DNA from: a virus
Strand: one strand, 5' to 3'
DNA length: 40,648 bases
Virus record (IMG/VR): IMGVR_UViG_3300025849_000078
Location: 1 to 40,648 of that record
Shown here piece by piece: positions 32,862 to 40,568 of the stretch (positions are counted from its first letter, which is position 1; each line of letters begins with the position of its first letter). The notes beneath the pieces are model-generated. The model ran no database searches. It had not been told where the DNA came from and saw nothing but the letters and a program-made list of their open reading frames with translations. The position numbers were made by a program, and so were the translations under genes.

Positions 32862-33473
32862 ATGATTATTGGCATATGTGGATTAATTGGTAGCGGCAAA
32901 GGCACAGCTGCTGATATTCTAGTTGATGAACACGGATTTACAAAACTGTCTTTTGCAGATAAACTCAAAGATGGTGTAGCTACTGTATTTGGCTGGGATC
33001 GAGAAATGCTCGAAGGCGAAACTGACAAAAGTAGAGAATGGCGAGAGAAAAAAGATTCTTTTTGGAGCTCTGAAACTGGCCGCACTATTACTCCAAGACT
33101 AGTATTGCAAGAATTTGGTACAGATTGTATGCGCCACGGATTTGATGACGGTATTTGGGTTAGTCTTGTTAAAAAACAAATTACACAATCTCCGAACACT
33201 AATTTTGTAATACCTGATGTAAGATTTCCTAATGAAGCAAATATGATTAAGAGTATACACGGCGAAGTATGGCGTGTAATGAGAGGTCCTGATCCTGTTT
33301 GGTTCCGTATGTATCAAGATATTGGAGTTGAGCCTAAGGACGTCCACGAAAGCGAATGGCGTTGGGCAAACGTAGATTTTAATGCACAAGTAAGCAATAA
33401 CGGAACACTAGACGATCTTAAAAATCAGGTACAAGGTCGCCTTGCTTCCACTTTACACCCTGTTTCTGCATAA
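32862..33473 (+). CDS. Deoxynucleoside monophosphate kinase, gp1-like
   Basis: This is a 203-residue P-loop kinase. GLIGSGKGT at residues 7-15 is the Walker A motif, KLSFADKLKDGV follows, then TPRLVLQEFGTD and the PDVRFPNEANMI segment with the conserved Arg. These match the T4 gp1 / phage dNMP kinase family (T4 gp1 is 241 residues), which makes dNDPs for DNA synthesis. It has its own consensus sigma70 promoter and AGGAAA upstream, as expected for an early gene lying among late genes. The 3' end overlaps an opposite-strand HNH-like gene by 56 bases. Confidence 0.85.
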   Translation: MIIGICGLIGSGKGTAADILVDEHGFTKLSFADKLKDGVATVFGWDREMLEGETDKSREWREKKDSFWSSETGRTITPRLVLQEFGTDCMRHGFDDGIWVSLVKKQITQSPNTNFVIPDVRFPNEANMIKSIHGEVWRVMRGPDPVWFRMYQDIGVEPKDVHESEWRWANVDFNAQVSNNGTLDDLKNQVQGRLASTLHPVSA

Positions 33474-33753
33474 TACGTTGACAGTTTGCACATATAGTTT
33501 TAAGGTTACTAGGCCTACAATTATTTAAATCACCGTCAATATGAAACACATTAAACTGTTCTTCGTATTTTGAATGGTAGTTACATTTTTCGCATGAGCT
33601 CTTTTTCTCATAACCTCGTTGTCGCCATTTAGGAACTCCGTGATTTAATCCATTACGTAAGCAACGCTCACAAAGTTTTCGATAGTAGGTTTTGTTGCCT
33701 TTTTTATAATTAACGGCCGCAGGTCTCTGTTTACATTGGCATAAAGGTCTCAT
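33418..33753 (-). CDS. HNH-like zinc-ribbon endonuclease (putative)
   Basis: This is a 111-residue minus-strand protein with a good ribosome binding site (AGGTGAGG). Four Cys pairs (CxC at 5/7, CxxC at 28/31, 54/57 and 88/91) flank FHIDGDLNNCRPSNLKTIC, an HNH core with His, Asn and Asn in usual places. Phages use such proteins as free homing endonucleases or as recombination/packaging nucleases. It is opposed to its neighbours and overlaps the gp1 3' end by 56 bases, as expected for an inserted element. No intron is apparent in gp1. Catalysis is inferred. Confidence 0.7.
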   Translation of the reverse strand: MRPLCQCKQRPAAVNYKKGNKTYYRKLCERCLRNGLNHGVPKWRQRGYEKKSSCEKCNYHSKYEEQFNVFHIDGDLNNCRPSNLKTICANCQRIMQKQGVKWKQGDLVPDF

Positions 33754-33821
33754 ATTGTATTTACCTCACCTTTTTGGTACCTTTTTATGGGGATATATAC
33801 GTACCTTTTTTTTCATATCTG

Positions 33822-33829
33822 CTAAATAC
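33822..33829 (+). promoter_or_regulatory. Late-type box CTAAATAC before the sheath gene
   Basis: It is a variant of the late box (CTAAATA) 32 bases before the ATG at 33862, with AGGAGAAA as ribosome binding site between. It is weaker than the GATAAATA boxes before gp19 and gp16. Confidence 0.4.
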
Positions 33830-33861
33830 ATATAGCAAAAGATTCCAACAGGAGAAATAAT

Positions 33862-36800
33862 ATGGCTTTAACATCACCAGGAGTACAGGTTAGCGTAATC
33901 GACGAAAGTTTTTACACACCAGCTGAACCAGGTACAGTGCCTATGATTTTTGTTGCTAGTGCATCAAATAAAACAAATGCAGCAGGAACAGGAACAGCAC
34001 AGGGCACACTAAAAGCAAATGCAGGGAAACCTTATTTGCTTACTTCACAAAGAGATTTAGCGGACACATTTGGAGATCCGATATTTAAAACAGATAATAA
34101 TAACAATCCAATTCATGCAGGCGAACTAAACGAATACGGCTTACAAGCTGCTTACTCACTATTAGGTGTAAGCAACAGAGCATTCGTTGTACGTGCTGAT
34201 ATTGATTTAGGAGAGTTAGAAGCTACAGCGGACGCACCAAGTGCAAATCCCTTAGCAGGCACATACTGGTTTGATACAGATGGTTCAAGATACGGTATAC
34301 AGCAATGGAATAGTAATGCTGTTAATACTACAGGCGGACAAACTTTTACAACAAAGACACCTACAGTAATTTTTAAACAAAATCAAGTTGTTGATTATGA
34401 TGGAGGAGATTATACTCCATTAGGTTCACTTGGTGCTATTGGTGATTACTTAATAGTAGCAGTTACAACTATTAATAAATTATGGTATAAAAATACAAGC
34501 GGTGCATGGGTAGCAGTTGGAAGCAGCGATTGGATTAAAAGTTGGCCTACAGTAAAAGGTAATAACGCAAATCCAAGTTTCGCAGAAACAGCAGATATTA
34601 CAGTAAACGGCACTACAATATCAGTAGGTGCAAATACAGTAACTGATGTAGCACAATCTATTACTAACGCATTAATTCCAGGAATTAGTGCAGCTGCAGT
34701 TGACGGATTTTTAGAAATATACAGTGATGGAACAAGTTCAGGTGCTGATGATTCAAGTACAGGAGGACCAGTTGTAATTGGTGGTGACGCAACTAGACTT
34801 TCAGAGCTTGGTATTACAGCAGGATCTTTCCTTCCTCCAGCATTACAAATTTCAGCACATACAAGTGTTCCGACTTGGAAAACAACTGATACTGGAACTT
34901 CAAGACCATCTGGTAGTATTTGGTTTAAAACAACAGTTCCAAATGGTGGTGCAAAACTAAGTGTTAAACTTTGGAATGCAACTACATTACTATGGGACGA
35001 AATTTCAACAGCAATGTATCCAGATGCAGCATCAGCAATTTATGGTTTAGATTCAACAGGCGGTGGAGCAAACCTAGCAATTGGCGACTTGTATGCTAAA
35101 ACTAATGTAGCAAATGATGCTTTAGCAATGGGCAATTTTACAATTTTCCGTAGACAAGCAAGTGGCGCAACTAAAATTAGTAGTGCAATTATTACAGGTG
35201 CAGTGCCAGGAGCAGGTACACATAACTTTACAATGTCAAGCACAAACAAAGGCAGTGCTGCATTTAGTACACCTGTTACTGTAAATGTTACAGTAACTGG
35301 TAGTGCAAGCGGTGATGCAGAACTAATAGCATCAGCTATTACATCAGCAGGAGTTGCTAACGTAAGTGCAACAGTTGATGCATCAAACAGAGTTGTAATT
35401 AGCCATTCACAGGGCGGAGAAATTAAATTTGTTGACACAACTGGATTATTAAATGCAATGGGATTCAAACCATTTGTAAGCACAGATGCAACAACTACAG
35501 CAAACTTAGTATTTGTAGATGGTACAACTAATGCTACAAGTCCAAAGCAATTCCAAGCTAGTAACTGGCGTGTACTAACATACACAGCAAGTGCTGATGC
35601 TGTTACATCATTAGCATCACAAGGCCAATTATGGTATAATTCAATTGTTGACGAAGTAGATATGCTTTATCACAATGGTACAACTTGGGTAGGATATGGA
35701 GATTCAACAGCATATCCAACAGCAGACCCAGAAGGACCTATTGTTTCAGCTACTATGCCAACACAACAAAGTGACGGAAGTGCATTGGTAACTGGTGATC
35801 TTTGGATTAGTACAGCAGACTTAGAAAACTATCCAACAATATATCGTTACAATGTAGATATTTCAGGAACAACAGCACAAAAATGGGGTGCACCATTAGA
35901 TAGTAGTGATCAAACTACTGAAAACGGCGTACTATTTTCAGATGCACGTTACGGAACAGGACCTGGAACAACAACAGTTGCACCAAGCGGAACTATTCCA
36001 GCATTGTTAGCAAGTAACTATTTAGACCCAGATGCACCAGATCCGGCACTATATCCAAAAGGTATGTTGTTATGGAACCTAAGACGTTCTGGATTTAATG
36101 TAAAACGTTTTGAGCGTAACTACATTGATACAACAAGCGAAAACAAACGTCAGTCAGATGAGTCAATGGAAAACTATTATCCACATAGATGGGTTACAGA
36201 ATCAGGTAACCAAGCTGATGGTTCAGGTAGTTTTGGACGTAAGGCACAGCGTAAAGTTGTTGTACAAGCGTTACAAGCAGTAGTTAATTCAAATGATGAT
36301 ATTAGAGATGATGAATCAAGATTGTTTAACTTAATGGCAACACCAGGTTATCCAGAACTAATTGGAGAGATGATTAGCTTAAACAATGATAGAGGCTTAA
36401 CAGCATTTATTTTAGGTGACTCACCATTCCGTTTAACACCAGATGCAACATCATTAAATGATTGGGCAACAAATGTTAATACAGCAGTTGAAGATAACGA
36501 CAATGGATTAGTTAGTAGAGATGAATACTTAGGTGTATTTTATCCAGCAGGATTTACAAGTGATAACTTTGGTAACAATGTTATAGTTCCAGCTTCGCAC
36601 ATGATGCTAAGAACTATTGCACTAAGTGATCAAGTTAGCTATCCATGGTTTGCACCAGCAGGCACAAGACGTGGCGGAATAACTAACGCTACATCAACAG
36701 GCTATGTAAATGCAGAAGGCGAATTTGTTGCAGTAGCACTTAATGAAGGACAAAGAGATACATTGTATTCAAGTGCTGTTAACCCAATTACGTTTATTAC

Positions 36801-37176
36801 AGGTGCAGGACTTGTTAACTTTGGACAAAAAACTCGTGCAAGAGGCGCAAGTGCATTAGATAGAATTAACGTAGCACGTTTGGTTATCTACTTACGTAGT
36901 CAACTTAACACACTTGCTAAGCCATATATCTTTGAGCCTAATGATAAAATTACACGTGATGAGATTAAACAAGCAGCAGAGAGTTTGTTACTTGAGTTAG
37001 TCGGACAGCGTGGATTGTATGATTACCTAGTAGTTTGTGATGAATCAAACAATACTCCAAGCAGAATTGATAAGAATGAGCTATACTTAGACATTGCTAT
37101 TGAACCTGTAAAAGCAGTAGAGTTTATTTACATACCGCTAAGACTTAAAAATACTGGAGAAATATCAGGACTTTAA
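33862..37176 (+). CDS. Contractile tail sheath protein, gp18-like, with large insertion
   Basis: This is a 1104-residue protein; T4 gp18 is 659. The N-terminus (MALTSPGVQVSVIDES, then GLQAAYSLLGVSNRAFVVRAD) and the C-terminal third (KRQSDESMENYYPHRWVTE, FYPAGFTSDNFGNNVIVPAS, PWFAPAGTRRGGI, and RGLYDYLVVCDESNNTPSRI) are typical of sheath proteins. Between residues about 115 and 740 is an insertion with at least four fibre-like motifs (GTYWFDTDG near 132, GSIWFKTT near 351, GQLWYNS near 588, GDLWIST near 646). The insertion probably sits on the outside of the sheath. AGGAG gives the start. Sheath contraction is the known role; the insertion's role is unknown. Confidence 0.9.
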   Translation: MALTSPGVQVSVIDESFYTPAEPGTVPMIFVASASNKTNAAGTGTAQGTLKANAGKPYLLTSQRDLADTFGDPIFKTDNNNNPIHAGELNEYGLQAAYSLLGVSNRAFVVRADIDLGELEATADAPSANPLAGTYWFDTDGSRYGIQQWNSNAVNTTGGQTFTTKTPTVIFKQNQVVDYDGGDYTPLGSLGAIGDYLIVAVTTINKLWYKNTSGAWVAVGSSDWIKSWPTVKGNNANPSFAETADITVNGTTISVGANTVTDVAQSITNALIPGISAAAVDGFLEIYSDGTSSGADDSSTGGPVVIGGDATRLSELGITAGSFLPPALQISAHTSVPTWKTTDTGTSRPSGSIWFKTTVPNGGAKLSVKLWNATTLLWDEISTAMYPDAASAIYGLDSTGGGANLAIGDLYAKTNVANDALAMGNFTIFRRQASGATKISSAIITGAVPGAGTHNFTMSSTNKGSAAFSTPVTVNVTVTGSASGDAELIASAITSAGVANVSATVDASNRVVISHSQGGEIKFVDTTGLLNAMGFKPFVSTDATTTANLVFVDGTTNATSPKQFQASNWRVLTYTASADAVTSLASQGQLWYNSIVDEVDMLYHNGTTWVGYGDSTAYPTADPEGPIVSATMPTQQSDGSALVTGDLWISTADLENYPTIYRYNVDISGTTAQKWGAPLDSSDQTTENGVLFSDARYGTGPGTTTVAPSGTIPALLASNYLDPDAPDPALYPKGMLLWNLRRSGFNVKRFERNYIDTTSENKRQSDESMENYYPHRWVTESGNQADGSGSFGRKAQRKVVVQALQAVVNSNDDIRDDESRLFNLMATPGYPELIGEMISLNNDRGLTAFILGDSPFRLTPDATSLNDWATNVNTAVEDNDNGLVSRDEYLGVFYPAGFTSDNFGNNVIVPASHMMLRTIALSDQVSYPWFAPAGTRRGGITNATSTGYVNAEGEFVAVALNEGQRDTLYSSAVNPITFITGAGLVNFGQKTRARGASALDRINVARLVIYLRSQLNTLAKPYIFEPNDKITRDEIKQAAESLLLELVGQRGLYDYLVVCDESNNTPSRIDKNELYLDIAIEPVKAVEFIYIPLRLKNTGEISGL

Positions 37177-37179
37177 ACT

Positions 37180-37187
37180 GATAAATA
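37180..37187 (+). promoter_or_regulatory. Late promoter box GATAAATA before gp19
   Basis: It lies 21 bases before the ATG at 37209, and ACAGGAGCAG supplies the ribosome binding site. It overlaps the sheath-tube junction and would give separate, higher expression of the tube protein. Confidence 0.6.
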
Positions 37188-37208
37188 TATATAACAGGAG
37201 CAGACTAA

Positions 37209-37838
37209 ATGGCAATTTCAACACTATCAAAAATTACAGTTCCACTGGCTAGCGGAGATTCCGCTAGTAATCAGGGACTTTTAATGCCAAAGCTACAGTA
37301 TCGCTTTAGAGTGACACTGGAAAACTTTGGTATTAGTACACCAACAACAGAACTTACAAAACAAGTTATTGACGTAACTAGACCTAACGTAAGTTTTGAA
37401 CAAATGACATTAGACGTATATAACTCACGTGTGTACCTAGCAGGTAAACATACTTGGGAACCGATTACATTGAACTTACGTGAAGATGTAAACAATAATG
37501 TACAAAAACTAGTTGGTGAACAACTTCAGAAACAATTTGACTTCTATGAGCAGTCAAGTGCAGCATCAGGACAAGATTATAAATTCGTTACACGTATTGA
37601 AATCTTAGATGGCGGTAACGGTGCTAATACACCAGCAGTACTTGAAACATTTGAACTATACGGTTGTTACTGTGAAAGTGCAAACTACAACAGTTTAGCA
37701 TATTCAAACTCAACCGATCCAGTAAGTGTTACACTAAACATTCGTTACGATAACGCAATCCAGTCACCACAAGGTACAGGTATTGGTACAGCTATCGGAC
37801 GTACAACTAACACTCTAGTTACTGGCGGCGGCGCATAA
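37209..37838 (+). CDS. Tail tube protein, gp19-like
   Basis: This is a 209-residue protein; T4 gp19 is 163. LMPKLQYRFRVTLENFG, VIDVTRPNVSFEQMTLDVYN and WEPITLNLREDVNNNVQKLV follow the tail-tube beta-barrel pattern (strand, kinked loop, helix). The C-terminal segment (SVTLNIRYDNAIQSP) is the final strand of the ring. It sits directly after the sheath gene and before a strong terminator, as in T4-like phages. It has its own late box, fitting the high copy number needed. The assignment is secure. Confidence 0.85.
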   Translation: MAISTLSKITVPLASGDSASNQGLLMPKLQYRFRVTLENFGISTPTTELTKQVIDVTRPNVSFEQMTLDVYNSRVYLAGKHTWEPITLNLREDVNNNVQKLVGEQLQKQFDFYEQSSAASGQDYKFVTRIEILDGGNGANTPAVLETFELYGCYCESANYNSLAYSNSTDPVSVTLNIRYDNAIQSPQGTGIGTAIGRTTNTLVTGGGA

Positions 37839-37865
37839 TAAAAATAAAATTCATTTAGTCTTATT

Positions 37866-37892
37866 AAAGGGAGCCAGTGCGCTCCCTTTTTT
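37866..37892 (+). terminator. Rho-independent terminator after gp19
   Basis: AAAGGGAGC, a six-base loop and GCTCCCTTT followed by a T run form a classic intrinsic terminator, 27 bases after the gp19 stop. A new late box follows for the next gene. Confidence 0.9.
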
Positions 37893-37918
37893 CTTTATAT
37901 ACACACTTAATTTAGTTG

Positions 37919-37926
37919 GATAAATA
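37919..37926 (+). promoter_or_regulatory. Late promoter box GATAAATA abutting the start codon
   Basis: The box, then TTAGT, then ATG at 37932: five bases, the same spacing as before gp14 on the minus strand. A T4-like start point would fall on the A of the AUG, giving a leaderless transcript. Confidence 0.6.
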
Positions 37927-37931
37927 TTAGT

Positions 37932-39218
37932 ATGGCAAATAAATTCAATGCATTGCTCGATTCGATTGCTAACGGAGCACTTAATCCAAAAGGAAATTTA
38001 GCAGATTTCCAACACGCTTCTCGACTATATGTTGACGACGGCTTACGTCTTGCACCGAAAGCAAAATTTACTTATCATGTAAACTTTGAAATAGCATTAG
38101 AAGCTAAAGGTATACTTCCTGCATTGTTTGAAGGTCCGGGATTAAATGAAATCGGAATGCTAGTTAAACGTGCTGACTTACCTAAGTTTAGTGCAAATGT
38201 AGAAACTAGAAAAAAATATAACAGACAAAAGAATTTCCAAACTAGTGTTCAGTATGACCCAGTAAACATTGATTTCCACGATGACAATCAAGGGTTAACA
38301 ACCGCATTACTCCAAGCATATTATAGATATTATTTTGCTGACGGTAACCAACAAAAAGACAACGGTAGAGCATATGGTACTAATCCTCATAGTACATATG
38401 AAGGTGTTAGTAGAAACCAATACAAGTTTGGTATGGATGTAAACAATCCTGGAGTACCATTTTTTAAATCTATAAAAATTAGTGTAATGTCGAGGAAAGA
38501 ACATTTAACATATACCTTAGTTAATCCAATTTTAACTAATTGGTCACATGACACTGTTGATAATTCCGATGGCGCCGGCACTATGACTAACAGTATAACA
38601 GTTGCATACGAAAGTGTGTTTTATGATCAAGGTCCTACTACAATAGGCGGACAAGGAGATCCTACCGGATTTGGACAAGACCATTATGATACAACTCCTA
38701 GTCCTATTACACTAGAAGGTGGTGGACAATTAGGACTTGGCGGAACAATAGGCAAAGCTATGGATTTATATTCATTTATTGCAAGCGGTGGTGCATATAA
38801 TAATCCATTACTAGTAGTATTACAAGGCGCACAACTTATTGGCAACATAAGAAATTTAAGCAAAGAAGGTATAAGACAAGAGGGCTTTAATATACTTACT
38901 AGTGCAATTGGACAAGCCACAGGAACAAATGTAAGCGGAGTTGCTCAAACATTTTTTCCAAAAAATAGCGGGCGTGGCGGCAGTAAAGATTTATTACTAG
39001 CAGCGGCAGTTACAGGAGTTGCGGCGGCAGTAACTAGTAGTAAAAGTTTCTTAAAAAATAACCCTGCAGCATTATCAAGTGCAGTTGAAAGACAAGGTAT
39101 AAAAGATATACAAGCTAGTACTGGAGTTTCTAGAGCACAAGCTCAATCATTACATAATGCACAATCATCCAATCCAAATTATATGAGATCATTAGAAAAC
39201 AAGGTGACCGGAACATGA
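37932..39218 (+). CDS. Tube-domain baseplate protein (gp54/gp48-like)
   Basis: This is a 428-residue protein. Residues about 35-250 have the tail-tube layout (KAKFTYHVNFEIALE, LVKRADLPKFSANVETRKKY, NRQKNFQTSVQYDPVNIDFH, then ALLQAYYRYYFADG). This is how T4 gp54 (tube initiator on the baseplate) and gp19 are built; the 'NR...YDP' loop is shared by them. The C-terminal 180 residues are Gly/Ala/Ser-rich and helical. The gene is after the tube gene and before gp4. Tube initiator gp54 is my first choice, with tube cap gp48 second. No Shine-Dalgarno sequence is seen upstream. Confidence 0.65.
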   Translation: MANKFNALLDSIANGALNPKGNLADFQHASRLYVDDGLRLAPKAKFTYHVNFEIALEAKGILPALFEGPGLNEIGMLVKRADLPKFSANVETRKKYNRQKNFQTSVQYDPVNIDFHDDNQGLTTALLQAYYRYYFADGNQQKDNGRAYGTNPHSTYEGVSRNQYKFGMDVNNPGVPFFKSIKISVMSRKEHLTYTLVNPILTNWSHDTVDNSDGAGTMTNSITVAYESVFYDQGPTTIGGQGDPTGFGQDHYDTTPSPITLEGGGQLGLGGTIGKAMDLYSFIASGGAYNNPLLVVLQGAQLIGNIRNLSKEGIRQEGFNILTSAIGQATGTNVSGVAQTFFPKNSGRGGSKDLLLAAAVTGVAAAVTSSKSFLKNNPAALSSAVERQGIKDIQASTGVSRAQAQSLHNAQSSNPNYMRSLENKVTGT

Positions 39219-39583
39219 CAAATAGCAGTTTACCAATACAACCCCAAAGTAACGATAAAAGTGTAACAGAATTTTTTGACAAATATTTTACAGAAAAATT
39301 ATCTTTTAGTACAAACGAAGTTGATGCTGTAATTGCATTTTTTGAAAAAAGAGGATTTGATAGATCAGCGGCAATTAGTACAGGTACAATATTACTTCAA
39401 CAAGCAAAATTAGATGATATAAAAGTGTTTGTATTACTTGATACATTAAAAGACTTTGATGAAACAAAATTAAGTGCAGTGGTTGCAGAGGTTTTAAACT
39501 ACAACAGAATTAACACTAGCACATTAGGATTTAAAAGTGCCGCTATAGTAGACACACTTGAAAAACGTAATGTAGTAGTGTAA
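39215..39583 (+). CDS. Hypothetical protein between tube and head-completion genes
   Basis: This is a 122-residue protein overlapping the previous stop by four bases (ATGA). It is mostly helical: FFDKYFTEKLSFSTNEVDAV, VIAFFEKRGFDRSAAISTG, and IAFF/LLDTL segments. No cysteine, signal peptide or membrane segment is present. Context between a baseplate-type gene and gp4, with coupling to both, suggests a baseplate or head-completion partner. I do not recognise its family. Confidence 0.6.
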   Translation: MTNSSLPIQPQSNDKSVTEFFDKYFTEKLSFSTNEVDAVIAFFEKRGFDRSAAISTGTILLQQAKLDDIKVFVLLDTLKDFDETKLSAVVAEVLNYNRINTSTLGFKSAAIVDTLEKRNVVV

Positions 39584-39584
39584 C

Positions 39585-40016
39585 ATGGCTAGATTTGCAC
39601 AGGGTAAATTTAACTGTAAATTTCCAGAGAAATATATAGGAACTAAGACACCAACTTATAGATCAAGTTGGGAATTTGCTTTTATGAATTTCTGTGACAA
39701 TCATCCAGCTGTTGATAAATGGGCTAGTGAAGCTATTAAGATACCATATCGAAATCCTCTTACTGGAAAACAAACAATATATGTACCAGACTTTTTTATT
39801 GCATATGCTGATAGGGGTGGTAAACAAAAAGTAGAACTTATAGAAGTTAAGCCTGCTAATCAAACTCATCGTAATAAATTAGGGCGTAGTAAGCATAATC
39901 AAGCGGCTTGGATAGTAAATCAAGCCAAATGGGAAGCTGCATATGCATATTGTAAGCAAAATAACATACAATTCCGCATAGTCACAGAGGACGACATTTT
40001 TCACAACGGTCGATAA
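39585..40016 (+). CDS. Head completion nuclease, gp4-like
   Basis: This is a 143-residue protein; T4 gp4 is 150. TYRSSWEFAFMNFCDNHPAV near residue 24, then YVPDFFIAY (Asp69) and VELIEVKPA (Glu87, Lys89) give the PD-(D/E)xK nuclease core of the gp4/TnsA-N-like fold. The end (NNIQFRIVTEDDIF) is also conserved. gp4 finishes packaged heads before tail joining. The gene starts one base after the preceding stop. It precedes gp16 with a late box between. High confidence. Confidence 0.85.
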   Translation: MARFAQGKFNCKFPEKYIGTKTPTYRSSWEFAFMNFCDNHPAVDKWASEAIKIPYRNPLTGKQTIYVPDFFIAYADRGGKQKVELIEVKPANQTHRNKLGRSKHNQAAWIVNQAKWEAAYAYCKQNNIQFRIVTEDDIFHNGR

Positions 40017-40022
40017 GGATCC

Positions 40023-40030
40023 GATAAATA
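40023..40030 (+). promoter_or_regulatory. Late promoter box GATAAATA before gp16
   Basis: It lies 26 bases before the ATG at 40057, just after the gp4 stop. The leader contains AAAGGT as a weak ribosome binding site. Confidence 0.55.
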
Positions 40031-40056
40031 AGTGTGTATATTAAAGGTACCACAAC

Positions 40057-40548
40057 ATGACTAAAAAATTAGAAGAACTATTGAATTTACCAGATTCAAA
40101 AGATCTTGTAGATCAAGACAAGAAAAAGTCCAAAGTTCAAACAGCTATCGTAGAGCAAGAAGAAACTCTTAGAGATATTGCTGAGTTTGATAAAATTGCT
40201 AGTGCATTACCTAGTGTTAAAGGGCTTGGCGAAAAGGCAGATTCAGAACTTAATGATATTGCAGAACGTGCTTTACAAAGCTATGAAGATCTAATGGACT
40301 TAGGCATGAATGTTGAATCTAGATACGGCGGTCGAGTGTTTGAAGTTGCTGGTAGTATGCTAAAAACAAGTCTAGATGCTAAGGTAGCTAAAATGGACAA
40401 GAAACTTAAAATGATAGAACTACAACTTAAGAAGGAAAAACTGGACAAAGACACTTCAGGTAATGAAGGTGATATTGTAAACGGTGACGGATATGTTGTT
40501 ACAGATCGTAATAGTTTACTTGAAAAATTGAAAAACATGGATAAATAG
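40057..40548 (+). CDS. Terminase small subunit, gp16-like
   Basis: This is a 163-residue protein; T4 gp16 is 164. The sequence is helical, with a central coiled coil: IAEFDKIASALPSVKGLGEK, then ALQSYEDLMDLGMNVESRYG and RVFEVAGSMLKTSLDAKVAK match the gp16 oligomerisation region, followed by a KMDKKLKMIELQLKKEK helix. gp16 recognises DNA and stimulates the large terminase gp17, which would be expected just downstream of the window. The stop codon overlaps a late box (GATAAATA) for the next gene. Assignment is based on size, pattern and position next to gp4. Confidence 0.75.
   Translation: MTKKLEELLNLPDSKDLVDQDKKKSKVQTAIVEQEETLRDIAEFDKIASALPSVKGLGEKADSELNDIAERALQSYEDLMDLGMNVESRYGGRVFEVAGSMLKTSLDAKVAKMDKKLKMIELQLKKEKLDKDTSGNEGDIVNGDGYVVTDRNSLLEKLKNMDK
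40540..40547 (+). promoter_or_regulatory. Late promoter box GATAAATA overlapping the gp16 stop
   Basis: The box ends inside the gp16 stop codon and lies 21 bases before the ATG at 40569. AACGGGAAC may serve as a weak ribosome binding site. Confidence 0.55.
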
Positions 40549-40568
40549 TTTATAACGGGAACAACATT

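Noticed and set aside
33767-33820. Possible hairpin GGTAC...GTACC followed by T run before the sheath gene
   Set aside because: The stem is only five bases with a loop of about 20, too weak to call a terminator. The T run may still act with other factors.
35040-35585. Open frame of 181 codons on the minus strand inside the sheath gene
   Set aside because: It lies fully within a strong plus-strand gene, has no ribosome binding site, and its protein is low-complexity Val/Ala/Leu, as expected from the reverse of a Thr/Ala/Asn-rich coding sequence.
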